Program-made: the position numbers and the translations under genes
The notes under the pieces: generated by a model
The model's input: only the letters and a program-made list of their open reading frames with translations
What the model was told of the DNA's origin: nothing
The model's database searches: none
In this document: one piece after another, positions 54,347 to 64,000 of the stretch
Layout: each line of letters opens with the position of its first letter
How positions within the stretch are numbered: position 1 is the stretch's first letter
Origin: Telmatactis stephensoni
Lineage: Eukaryota > Cnidaria > Anthozoa > Actiniaria > Isophelliidae
Assembly: GCA_029948255.1 (NCBI GenBank)
Contig: JALIZF010001780.1
Location: 1-64,000 of the forward strand
DNA: 64,000 nt
Reading direction: 5' to 3'

Positions 54347-55009
54347 TTAATGCTGGGGAACGCCTGAGGCATTCCAATAACCATAATGGAATGTAATTTG
54401 AAGAGTTTCAGAGTTCTTGTTATGCTTAAAAATCAATGGTTGGTCATTGGAAACTACAAGCATCACCTTCTTAAGACTGCTTTTACCATCTTGCTTGCAA
54501 GCAATTTCTTGTTTTGGCACAATTTCACCGTCCATGTTTTGCTTATTTAATATGTACAATGCTTTCCTGATATCAGTGACAGTTACCACAATCATTGCCC
54601 TCGTTTCTTTAAAGTCGTGCCCAAAGGAAGTTTTGTTTATTATTTTCTTGAATAGAACATCGAAAACTTCATTCGGTACATCAATAGTGAAGGCCCCTTG
54701 CCACGGTGTACAAATACTTGGACTTTCCCGTAATCTTGTGAGGATTTTCTTGTTTATTTTCTTTAAAAGGCTAACAATCATCGCTCTGGTATTCACGAAG
54801 CATTCCACATCTACAAATCTAGCGTTTTCATGATGATATTTTGCATCCAGTGCTCTACAATGGGCTTCCAAATCACGGAAATATCTGCCAATTGTACCCA
54901 GATGGCTTATGTTGTCAGTTGTAGAGAAAAAATCACCTCTCACTCTCCACAACAATGGCAAAATCCTGTTAGAAGGAGTTTCGCCGCCAAATGGATTTTC
55001 GTCCGCCAT
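54347..55009 (-). CDS. Unknown single-exon protein, 220 residues
   Basis: Fully open. I choose MADENPFGGETPSNRILPLL (55009) over an upstream Met (55060) because of its ATGGCGGA context just after a promoter-like motif at 55053-55077. The sequence is mixed alpha/beta with RAMIVSLLKKINKKILTRLR and KETRAMIVVTVTDIRKALY as repeated RAMIV-type segments, and ends VPQH. No motif I recognise. The flanks are miniature-transposon rich, so it may be element cargo, but no ends are seen. Confidence 0.5.
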   Translation of the reverse strand: MADENPFGGETPSNRILPLLWRVRGDFFSTTDNISHLGTIGRYFRDLEAHCRALDAKYHHENARFVDVECFVNTRAMIVSLLKKINKKILTRLRESPSICTPWQGAFTIDVPNEVFDVLFKKIINKTSFGHDFKETRAMIVVTVTDIRKALYILNKQNMDGEIVPKQEIACKQDGKSSLKKVMLVVSNDQPLIFKHNKNSETLQITFHYGYWNASGVPQH

Positions 55010-55052
55010 ATTGAAAAGAACAAAATACCCATAGATCCCCGCGCGCCCTATG

Positions 55053-55077
55053 TAGTACAAAGAGGGGTGGTCTGGCC
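55053..55077 (-). promoter_or_regulatory. Promoter-proximal motif shared with the 30.6 kb gene
   Basis: Minus-strand GGCCAGACCACCCCTCTTTG then TACTA, 45 bp before an ATGGCG start; near copy of 30598-30622. Confidence 0.45.
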
Positions 55078-56033
55078 ATGGCGTGGTTGACCATTTTTAG
55101 CAAAATTTCCTTCTAGTCTGCTCATCTACCACAATTCTTTTTATATCACGATTCTCGTAGTTTCAAATATCACGGCACTTTCAGTTCTTCATTGATTTTG
55201 GGTTTATTAATTACTATATAACTGTGGTTTCTTCTTGTGGACACATTTGAATTAAAAATAGTTAAAATAATATCATTTTTGGTGTATCTATCGAAATGGA
55301 TGACAACCAAAGCCGCGCAGCGCCGTGTTTGGTCATTAGCATAAAGATCGACTGATCATATCGGCTAATTTACCAGTCATATTTTCCAAACATTCTTTGT
55401 ACTACAATTCCAAGTCTAAAAATTGAGTAGCACGATTTAATAACATCCTCATGCACTAATGATGACAGAGGAATGAATAAACAAGATGTATCGGAAATTC
55501 ACACGTGCTGCAAAACAACGTGCTGTGCTGTGGGATGATGGCCGATGACACGACCGGCCAGGATAAAATAACTGTAGGCAGTCGCCAATGTTTCAAAACT
55601 TTAAGGGATAAATAGACGTGCTAAGCGATTCCCAAGGACTGTTAATAATTACGATTGCGACTTGCCGTACCAAGTTATGAAACTGCTGTGAATTCGATAA
55701 CTTTGACATCTTTTTATTTCAAAAACTCTTGAGAAATTTTTGTGATCAGTCGACCGTGGAAAGTTTTGTCGTGACACTCTGTCTTCAATGTGAATATTTT
55801 ACCAAATACATTAACATTTCGGCCTGAGATATAAAGGGCCGAAATAACAAACACTTAAAATCTAAAGATAATCAGCGGCTTGTATGATACGAAATGAATT
55901 GTTGAAATAACAAAAAACACAATGATGATCCTATTGTTGAGTAACTGAATTTCAATGAATAAAATTATTGCTAGCGTGAGTATATATATGATGGTCGCAT
56001 ATTCCAATGCAACACTCCAGCACTCACACCAAA
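55078..56033. other. Intergenic, no gene recognised
   Basis: No exon; the last part is the 5' flank of the Tc1-like gene. No Tc1 inverted terminal repeat was found by eye. Confidence 0.4.
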
Positions 56034-57168
56034 ATGGTTTGCTGCTCTGAATACGTCAAACTTAGAATTTTATTTTTTTACAAGTCGAATAAGACAATTT
56101 CCGAGACCGTCAAACTCCTAAAAGAGGAGGGTATCTCTAAAAATCGAAATACTGTGGCTCGGCATTATAAAAAGTTCAAATCTGGCATCACACTCTGTGA
56201 CAAATCCAGCACGGGCCGCCCATCGGTCATTCCCGATCGATATTTCAACTTTATTGATGCGAAAATGGAGGAAAACGATGAGCTGACAGCAGCAGGTATG
56301 TAAGAGAAATATATTTGTTCTTGATATCTCTTCAACTCTGATAAATAGAATATTGATTATTTTCTTTCTTTTTTTAGGACTAAGACGATTGCTACACGAC
56401 AATTTCAATATTTCGCCTTCAGTGTCGGTTATAAAGAAAGTCCGTTCTAAACTTGGCTGGGTGAAAAGTGGGCCGAAATATTGCCAGGCAGTGAGGGAGG
56501 CAAATCGCATGAAACGTCTCGCGTTTTGCCAAAAATGTGAGCAAAACAAAGATATGTTTGATGATGTAATTTTTACGGATGAATCAAGCATTTGGCTCGA
56601 AAAACATGCCTCCCAAACTCAAACCGAAGGTGAAGCACCCTTACAAAGTTCATGTTTGGGCAGGAATTTCGAAACGTGGGGCTTCGCAAATCCTGATTTT
56701 CACTGGCATTATGGAGAAGTTTTCCTTCGTGAACAACATTCTCCGTGATAGCTTACTGCCATTTATCAGAGAGAGGTTTCCTGATGGCCACAGGTTTCAA
56801 CAAGATAATGATCCAAAACATAAAAGTAAGAAAAGTCAGTTAACATATGAGATCATTCTTTATTTTCATAATTTTTTATTTGATTGATTTTAGGTAAATT
56901 GGCGATGAAATTCATCGAGGAAAACAACATCAATTACTGGGTCACTCCAGCTGAAAGCCCCGACCTGAACCCCATCGAGATGCTTTGGCATGAGATGAAG
57001 CACTTTCTGCGTAAAGATGTGAAGCCAAAGAACAAGGAAGAGCTACTGAATGGCATCAAACAGTTTTGGAGTACAGTAACACCAGAAAAGTGCCAGCGTT
57101 ACATTGGGCACCTCAAAAAAGTTGTCCCAAAGGTGATCGAGCGGGAAGGCCAAGCTTCAGGATACTAA
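56034..57168 (+). pseudogene. Tc1-like DD34E transposase with two introns and a one-base frameshift
   Basis: Exons 56034-56295, 56378-56825, 56894-57168 with good GT-AG borders and phase 1 at both. N-terminal paired-like helix-turn-helix (LRILFFYKSNKTISETVKLL, GRPSVI), then catalytic motifs FTDESSIW, QQDNDPKH and DLNPIEMLWHEM; 34 residues separate the second D and the E, the Tc1 type. Between WLEK and the PPKLKPKVKHPYKVHVWAG block the frame shifts by one at the A-run near 56595, consistent with one extra A; this makes exon 2 one base out of phase. The 3' end carries a histone-type stem-loop 42 nt after the stop. Introns are unusual for Tc1 transposases. The domain architecture is otherwise complete, so the frameshift may be recent or an assembly error. 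Confidence 0.75.
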
Positions 57169-57209
57169 AGCACCGTGACTAAAGACCACCGACAAACAAA
57201 CCAAACAAC

Positions 57210-57229
57210 GGCTCTTTTAAGAGCCACCA
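57210..57229 (+). terminator. Histone-type 3' stem-loop after the Tc1-like gene
   Basis: GGCTCT-TTTA-AGAGCC-ACCA: 6-bp stem, UUUA loop and ACCA tail, matching the replication-dependent histone 3' signal. A purine run (GCAAAAG) follows about 9 nt later as a possible downstream element. Confidence 0.7.
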
Positions 57230-58501
57230 AATGACGCAAAAGTCATGACATATGATGCTTGAAGAGTGCTAGAATTTTTATATGACTTTTTCAAGAAAAA
57301 AATATGCAAATTAGAGTCATTTCCTGATATATTAGTGTAGCTTTGGCTATTGCAGTATCACGGAAGAATCAATCAACTGCAATATTACGGAGTTTTATGC
57401 GCAAAACTATTGTCTTTAGAACTTTATAAATATTTTCTCTATTACATTGATTTCATATGCTTTACTTTGAAAATTATCTTAGAACATGCTGAAATAGTTT
57501 TTTTGGCTTCCTGGCAAGAAACCCTTTCTTTTGTTTACATTCCCACGCTGAGTATCTTTTAGTTTCTTTAGGATTGTTTACGTAAGTGGTAAATGACTTT
57601 TCTAATGAACCAAGTACTATTTTCTAATCCCTCTTTTGTTTGTCAATTGATGAACAGTGCAAAAGGTCAGGTATCCGCTTCTCAAAAAAATGCCAATAGG
57701 GATGAAGTTTTTAAGAGAAAAGAAACTACGAGCTTGCTTTTTGTTTTTTAGCTGTTCTTAAATTACCAAGAGCCTGAATATATACAACATATTAGGTCCC
57801 ATATTACAGTGCAATACAACACAATTATATGAAACAGACAGCCTTGTCGGTAAAGCGGACTGTTTTATTTCTCTATGAAACACAAAATGCGGTTGCAGTA
57901 ATACAGGAATTCAAGTCTTGTTTCAACTTGTTTATAATTATCTGATCATCCTAAAGTCTCTTTTTAAGTGACAATTACTGAGAGGTAGTTATGACTGGAG
58001 TAAAAAAGATAACATGTAACTTTTTAAAACTTTACAAATGCAGTTTCTGTGCGTACCTGGTATATGCCCTCAGATTATTAAATCGTTATCGATTTGTCAT
58101 TCATCATTGAGCAAAATGGCATTACCGGCGGCCTTGCTTTGGTCCATGCCGACGAGAAATGTGCGCGAAAGTTTCATGAAGGCCGCTCGGCAAATCACAC
58201 ATACAATAAGGGCACTTGTTTTCATCACTGCTTCCAAACTGGTGGTGAACGTAATTCAAATGTAGTTTCAGAAGTTTTCTATTCTTAAACATTCTAACGT
58301 GTTTTAGGCACAAAAAGCACGGTTAAAGAATTCGTCGCTCCATCACTCTAGTAATAGCATGTGCCGCATGTATTAAATGAGCCTACTGGACTGTTTACAT
58401 AATAAGCTGTTGGAAGAAAGTTTATTTTCAAATAAAAGCTAGAATTTGATCCCCCCAAAAAAGTCAACAAACGTTTGAAGTGAAAAGGGAAGCATTTCAG
58501 G
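57230..58501. other. Intergenic with a weak zinc-finger-like frame
   Basis: Mostly without features. The minus-strand frame 58122-58313 has LHLNYVHH and CPYCMCDLPSGLHETFAHIS then RRH, resembling the end of one C2H2 finger and a second finger. It may be an exon of a zinc-finger gene, but no borders or partners were found. Confidence 0.3.
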
Positions 58502-58871
58502 CCCGGGGGGGGGACTCCGATCGTAAATGGACAGGGATGCTCGTCGTACCTTTTAGGGGTCAAAATCTGCAATCTGGTACCTTTTAGGGTGTCTCAGACT
58601 TAAGTGGACTTTTAGGGACTGTTTTGGGGTAAATAAACTACCAAAAATAAGCATGAAGGGACGATTTCGATGATCTGAATTGAATCTTCTAAGCACATCG
58701 ATAACAAATAAGTGTTTAATTACTTTAATTCTTTATTATTGTTTTGAATTGGTACCTTTTAGGGGTAGAAATCAATTGTTGCCACTCCCACTCAGGTACC
58801 TTTTAGGGGTCATTTTCAAAATTTCCGACGAGCATCCCCGTCCTCTTATATATAGGAGTCCCCCCCCCGGG
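58502..58871. mobile_element. hAT-like MITE, 370 bp
   Basis: Inverted ends CCCGGGGGGGGGACTCC with GGATGCTCGTCG further in; flanked by the 8-bp direct repeat ATTTCAGG (58494-58501 and 58872-58879). GGTACCTTTTAGGGG occurs several times inside. An 8-bp duplication suggests mobilisation by a hAT-type transposase. Confidence 0.88.
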
Positions 58872-59543
58872 ATTTCAGGCAGCTTATTTTATGCTTTGAA
58901 AGCTTTTCAGTTTTTGCGTCTCGAATAAAAAACTACTAATTGCCATATTCTGCAAGGGCATTATCTACACCGTTGCAAAGGTACGCTTGGTATTATCGAA
59001 ATATTTTGTGCTGTGTTTTGGCACTGAAATTTTTGGTTTCTTTAGTTATCTTTTCCCTTCATCTCTCTCTCTCTATTTCACTCAGCTTCTAAAAAGATGC
59101 AAGTAAAATCAAATCAAAGGAGGAATGGATTGAGTATAACACCAAGTCTACACATACATCTTCAATGACTATGGTGGAGCTACCCGCCGCAGATACGAGC
59201 CAAATCGACCGATTTCAATACCTGTCTTGTTTGTATTTTACAATGATGCTAGTTCTTTATATTCTCATCCTCATATTGTAAATTAATTCGACAAGTCATA
59301 TAACCCTTGTATCGACTAGATGAGTACTTTATAAAGGCTTTTATTAAGATAAGTTTACAAGGATAGTAAGAATTGTGTGTTAAAAAATATCTAAACCTGC
59401 ACACTGCTAACTAAGCATTTTGGAATAATAAAATCAAGCTAAAATGGAACCTTTTGAAACTCCAACAAACTGGGATTTGCCAAGACATACAAATTGATTC
59501 TAACAATTAATTAGCAGTGCCCATGCAGGTATATTTTATTACT
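58872..59543. other. Intergenic, 3' flank of the BEN gene
   Basis: No coding motif. Should include the 3' UTR of the minus-strand BEN gene. Confidence 0.4.
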
Positions 59544-62328
59544 CTATTCCAGTGACTTTTTGTTATTCCTCCTGAGGGAAGAGTCGATTGCCTTGCGACA
59601 AAGTCTCCAGTCTTGTTCTTGCTGTATAGGTGGTGCAGGGTAGAACTGCGTAACCATTCTTTTAATTTTTTGAATCCTTATGGGATCAAGACGTTGTTTA
59701 CCCTGCTTTCCTTCAACATTGCATCCTACCAGCTCTGTGCCCTGGAAAACCTCTCTAACTAGAAGCACGGTGAAGTTCTGTTTGGAGCATGCTTTTGTTT
59801 TGATTTGAAGCAGTCTTTCACTTGTGAGGCCGAAGTCATCAGGAGAATTGACATCTCCACTATCCTCAATGTCTGTGGATGTGTTTGCGTGTGTGTTGAC
59901 TTGTTGTGGGAAATGATGCTGTTGTGTTTGAAAGTGCTGTGACATTGTATGGGGAGCTGTGGTGCGAAAGTTCGGCAATGGTGTATGTCTGTGAGTTCAA
60001 AGAAAAGAAAATAGCTCGTCAAATTTACGGTCTACATAGCTGACGAGTCTGCTCTCTAGATCCTCGATTACTGTTTCAAAAGAATTTGATTGAAGAACTC
60101 GCCTCTGCACCCGATACATTCGGGGAGTTGCAACAGCAGGCTCGTCACGAACAAGAGGACTACTAGGAAGAGAAGGAAGTGGACTATAATGAAATGATGG
60201 CGACAAAGGACTGTGATATGACTGTATGGAGTGGCTTGGTGTTATTGTGTGCCGTGCAGTGTCAGCAGTGTTGTGGCTCAGTGGTGTTGCAGTGCGCTTT
60301 AAAGTGTTGTGGCTTGTTGTATGCTTTGAAGTGTTGTGACTTGGTGTTGCAGTGTGCTTTGAAGTGTTGTGGTGGTTTGTTGCTGTAGTGTTCTGTGAAG
60401 TGTTGGATGAAAGTGGAGGTGCAACGCTTCTGACAACCACGACCTCATCTACCAAATCTTGAGATGTTGTTTCCTGTAGAAGAAATACAATTGAAAAGGT
60501 GGTTAATACTCAAATAGAAATAGCCTTTTCTGACAAGAAGTAAATGTTATTGATGCAGTCTTCTACAATTAGTATATCACTCAGTTGACAGTTCATAACC
60601 TTGATGAACCCTGCTAAGCAAACTAGTGAGCTACAGCCGGCCGGGCCTTTAGTCTAGGCTTCCTAGAAATTGGCTTTTATAAAAGGCAGCTTACCATTTG
60701 CTTTTCCTTGGGATCGGTGCCTTTACCAGGCGAAAAGCGACAAATTACACCAGCAGGCTACATAATAGAGAAAAATAGAAATAGTTATTTAGAATGCTTC
60801 AAAACATTTGCAACATTTTTCTCTTTTCACTCATTGACTTACATTTTTGCCTTTTGTCTTTTTGGCCGGTTGAGGCTGAGAGCTTTCTGCATTGGTTGAT
60901 GCCTAGAAAAATGATACTTATTTAAGAGGAGTATGATTTACTGACATACTTAAGCGTTGCCAACGCAACATTCTATTCAATACATTTTTTTGATGGTTCC
61001 GAGATATCTCACTTGAGCTACATCTATTTCAAAAGAGGTTGTCCTGGCATTTGTTGCATACTGCTTGTATAGGAACACCTTTCTTCGTGTGTAATAAATT
61101 ATCGTATAGACTTACCTTTTTGCCTTTTCTAGCTTTTTTTGGCTCTGGCTCTTTGCTTTTATTATGCACGTTACTTGATGCCTAGAAGAAAAGGATGTTG
61201 ATTTAATATAGAGCATGACTTAATGAATTACTAACATTATTATTTAATTTGGTGGGATGGCTTGGTTTCCATATTTTCTATTTCTATAAAAAGTCATGTT
61301 ACCCACCTTTCTCTTTCGTTTTTGATTCCTAACAGGTTTCTCTGCCTGCATACAAAGAAGGTAAAAATATAATACTTTAAATTGTTGTCGATAATCAATG
61401 CAACCTGCGTGCAATGGCGTTAAGAATTGGTTATTATTAATTTTTCTAACCAGTTTTTAGTTGTTTATTTTTTTGGGATGGCTTGGTTTCCATATTTTCT
61501 AGTTCTATAAAAAGTCATGTTACCCACCTTTCTCTTTCGTTTTTGATTCCTAACAGGTTTCTCTGCCTGCATACAAAGAAGGTAAAAATATAATACTTTA
61601 AATTGTTGTCGATAATCAATGCAACCTGCGTGCAATGGCGTTAAGAATTGGTAATCATTAATTTTTCTAACCAGTTTTTAGTTTATCTCTTTTAGATAGT
61701 TCAGAAGAATCTTGTTACTGGTCTAAAGTATTATGAAAGCCTGCATGTTATACGCTAGCTCTATTTCAATTTCGGTCCAAGTAAGAAATTTGAGCACGCA
61801 AATAGTAAAATTGGCCAGAAATGCAAAATTTTCATACATCGACCCTTGAATACGAAACGGTCTGTTTCCTATTGGACTATGAACATCACCAAAAAGTTCG
61901 CAAAAATAATTACTACTTACGACTTCTTCCTTTTCTTCTTCTTCCTTTTCTCCTTCTTCCTTTTCTCCTTCTTCCTCTCCTTTTTCAAACAAATGCTGAT
62001 TTTTGCTTTCGCATAAAAACCCCGTTTCCACTTCGCGAAGCTTCTGAAGATTATCTAGAAATTAATCATTCTGAGGTCAGTTGATTGCAGCCATATTATT
62101 GAAGCCTTCAAAATTAGAATTTATCTTACCTTCCACTTTGATTATTTTTGCCTCATAAGGATCTCTCTCATTTCCATACTTAACAAGCACGGTGCTTCCT
62201 GGTCTGGTGTTAGTTCCATTTAAAACTTTAGTTATTGCCGTCAATTTAACTATTCCTACAGTCGTATCTTTTTTGAAATAAAATAGACCATACTTGAAAA
62301 CCTTAAGCTGGTTACGTAAAGAAGACAT
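59544..62328 (-). CDS. BEN-domain protein, eight exons, with an in-frame TGA
   Basis: Minus-strand exons: 62130-62328, 61921-62054, 61528-61566, 61307-61345, 61116-61181, 60843-60902, 60695-60757, 59544-60473; phases agree throughout. It starts MSSLRNQLKVFKYGLFYFKK with a small barrel-like segment (GSTVLVKYGNERDPYEAKII), then a Glu/Lys run, several short basic exons (EKPVRNQKRKRK; EPKKARKGKK; AKKTKGKN), a long Ser/Thr/His-rich repeat region (NTSKHTATPSHNTSKHTT) and a C-terminal BEN domain (FGLTSERLLQIKTKACSK ... LDPIRIQKIKRMV ... WRLCRKAIDSSLRR). BEN domains bind DNA and recruit chromatin factors. A single TGA at 59997-59999 separates the linker from the BEN domain although the frame is the same on both sides, so this copy is either nonsense-mutated or makes a short form. 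It is divergent from the gene at 62725. Confidence 0.68.
61307..61566 (-). repeat. Tandem duplication of a 39-nt exon in the BEN gene
   Basis: Exons 61307-61345 and 61528-61566 encode the identical 13 residues AEKPVRNQKRKRK; about 220 bp of exon plus flanking introns is duplicated with almost no differences. 39 is a multiple of three and the exon is phase 0 on both sides, so the duplication adds a basic block without shifting the frame. Confidence 0.88.
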
Positions 62329-62724
62329 GGTGAACTTGTAAAATTAGCTGGTGAAATGACAAGCACAACTCGCACAGTGAAGAGACTATGTCGGCAAAGC
62401 AAAGCAACGCATTGCGGCTCTTCATACATGAATTAAGGACAAAGAAATATAATTACAGTCAGTGATCTACGGGTATTTCTACAATACTACAAAAGACTAG
62501 CAAAGGTGGCCGATATTCTCATTTATGCCGGCAAAGGTAGGTTTGGTCAAAACGTTAAGCAACCGGCATTTCTAGTCAAGTTCAATACCTGATTGTTTAA
62601 TGCCGGAAAACTCTTTAGTCAAAGTGCAATCAACTAGCCGTTTGATGTTTCCGTACCTATTCCAGCAAAGACCAGCAAAAAGGAAACATTCGCTGAGAGC
62701 CATCGCTTGACACTGTTGTTGTAA

Positions 62725-62982
62725 ATGGCGACCACGCAAGAGAGCTTACTAAACAAAGTTTACGATGCACGATTAGACTACGTCAAAACTATTGATGAAC
62801 TTGAAAACATGTTAAGAAAATCTATCGCAAGTCTACGCTCAGACGGGTCTCGGTCTCTCCTCTACGCGGTCCAAGAACTGATTCCAATTCTAAGGGACTA
62901 CATCCTCTACAGAAATGATATAGAAAGCGCCATGGCAAACTTAGATGTATTGGAGAGGGAGTTACAGAAGAAATACTACTAG
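62725..62982 (+). CDS. Small intronless helical protein with a histone-type 3' end
   Basis: 85 codons from MATTQESLLNKVYDARLDYV to ERELQKKYY; predominantly helical, with heptad-like hydrophobic spacing and no motif I recognise. It is not a histone. ATGGCG start context. A perfect histone-type stem-loop begins 24 nt after the stop, strong support that this is a real gene with a poly(A)-minus mRNA. It is divergent from the BEN gene, with about 400 bp between them. Confidence 0.65.
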   Translation: MATTQESLLNKVYDARLDYVKTIDELENMLRKSIASLRSDGSRSLLYAVQELIPILRDYILYRNDIESAMANLDVLERELQKKYY

Positions 62983-63005
62983 ATTGCAAGTTCATCACTG
63001 AAAAA

Positions 63006-63025
63006 GGCTTTTTTAAAAGCCACCA
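63006..63025 (+). terminator. Histone-type 3' stem-loop after the small gene
   Basis: GGCTTT-TTTA-AAAGCC-ACCA with an A-rich 5' flank, followed by the purine-rich GAGAGAAAG about 5 nt later, which fits a histone downstream element. All canonical stem-loop positions are present. Confidence 0.75.
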
Positions 63026-64000
63026 ATTGAGAGAAAGTCATGACCAGTTTGCTGTAAGAGTTAGAAAGCCATAGTAAATCTAAAGATATGTGCTATTCCA
63101 CAATCTTTAAAGAAAATGATTAATTACTAAACGTTATTTTAATAAAAGCATTTCATTGAATGAAACTTGTGCAGTACTGATCCTATCTCTATAGGGCATC
63201 TCTATCCAAAGTCTAGGTTGTCTGAATTGTCGCGGCATGGCATTCCAATCATTCCAAAGTGAACATTTTTTGTCGAAAGAAGAAAAACTTTTAAAGTTCG
63301 CATTCCTCGAGTGAAGTTCTATTTTCAAATAACATTAGTTGGAGCCACAATTTTAAAGAGGAAAATGCTGTCAGTTACCAATTCCATAGTCTTAGACTGG
63401 TAAATACGGTATATTTTTCAACTCAATTCCTGCCGAATAGAATGTAAAGCTGGATTACGGGAATGTTTAATTCCGAGTTATGTAAGGTAGCGAGTACATG
63501 AAAAATATTTATATCCCGTATTGAACGGGACTTATACACCCAATTTCAAAATTATGCGACCTAGTGGCGATTTTAAGCTTCAATCTGTCAATCAAATTGT
63601 AACGACTAGAATTTGGAAAAAAATTAACTTTCTAAATTCAGAAACAAAACAAACTTGAATATATTGACAGAACATTTAGTATTTTCCGACTTTTGATGTA
63701 AATTTAAGCTTGCTTCAGGGAGAACGAATTGTCGGAGATTTGATTGACGGTGGTCAAAACACTGAAAAAGCCATTCAAGTGTCGTCTGCAAAGGTAGCGT
63801 AATTTTGAAAATAGGTGTAAAAGATTGGAATCGCGAAATAAAAACGCTTCAAATCTTTTCAGTATTATCATAGGACCACGAAGCTCGATCCGGGCACAAA
63901 CAAACATATTCAGGGTAACTGTTCTAGCCTCTAAGACTTCTCGAGATATATATTCATTTTAATAATGTAATTTATGATTCATACATGTAAGGCTTTGAAG
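63026..64000. other. No gene recognised to the end of the window
   Basis: AT-rich, with short open frames only, no motif or splice logic. Confidence 0.4.

Noticed and set aside
30598..55077. A single 24-kb element bounded by the inverted promoter-like motif
   Set aside because: Only about 25 bp match, the motif is upstream of two start codons, and the 39-bp repeats and other element ends cut across this span.
1..64000. tRNA or rRNA genes
   Set aside because: No cloverleaf with CCA-adjacent features, A/B boxes or rRNA core sequence was noticed; a covariance search would be decisive.

Overview
The window is nuclear DNA of an early-branching animal, most likely an anthozoan cnidarian (coral or sea anemone); this is inference from gene families and texture, not from a marker gene. 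It is AT-rich and made of multi-exon genes with short GT-AG introns (often 60-100 nt). Nearly every coding stretch belongs to a transposon or a transposon-linked gene: MULE, gypsy LTR, Kolobok/THAP, CACTA, Tc1, hAT-like and pogo-like miniatures, and several DDE-like proteins of unassigned superfamily. No rRNA, tRNA, CRISPR array or clear single-copy housekeeping gene was seen.

Layout. 1-2.5 kb: a decayed + strand DUF7869-type gene. 2.9-15.7 kb: three-level nesting. A minus-strand gene with seven 30-31-residue repeats is split by an 11.7-kb Mutator-like element (3266-14945) with about 455-bp terminal inverted repeats and a perfect 9-bp target duplication. That element's transposase is itself split between its catalytic residues by a 4.6-kb gypsy retrotransposon (7666-12281) with apparently identical LTRs and a 5-bp duplication. 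The element also has six tandem 151-bp repeats that each carry an in-frame exon. 16.1-22.7 kb: a 6.7-kb Kolobok-like element (TTAA flanks) encoding an 11-exon THAP transposase and, convergently, a P2X7 cytoplasmic (ballast) domain protein. 23.8-28.4 kb: two small proteins with a similar N-terminal module, and a frameshifted OTU protease gene between them. 30.6-37.7 kb: another DDE-like gene, interrupted inside an exon by a 2.66-kb non-autonomous CACTA element. 38.8-53.9 kb: a candidate 15-kb multigene element bounded by 39-bp inverted repeats, holding a transposase spliced to BRCT and HMG-box domains, a Tudor/MBT-like gene, and three paralogous five-exon microgenes (about 75-100 codons) found here by splice-phase reasoning. 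54.3-63.0 kb: a single-exon unknown gene, an intron-bearing Tc1 transposase, a BEN-domain gene and a small gene; the Tc1 gene and the small gene both end in a replication-dependent-histone type 3' stem-loop.

The most promising undescribed systems are (1) the P2X7 ballast domain as cargo of a THAP/Kolobok transposon, (2) histone-type 3' ends on a transposase and a neighbouring small gene, which would tie their mRNAs to S phase, (3) the 15-kb element with its microgene triplet and BRCT-HMG transposase, and (4) in-frame exon arrays inside transposon genes. All splice models are by eye from GT/AG signals and phase; none has been checked against RNA or protein databases.
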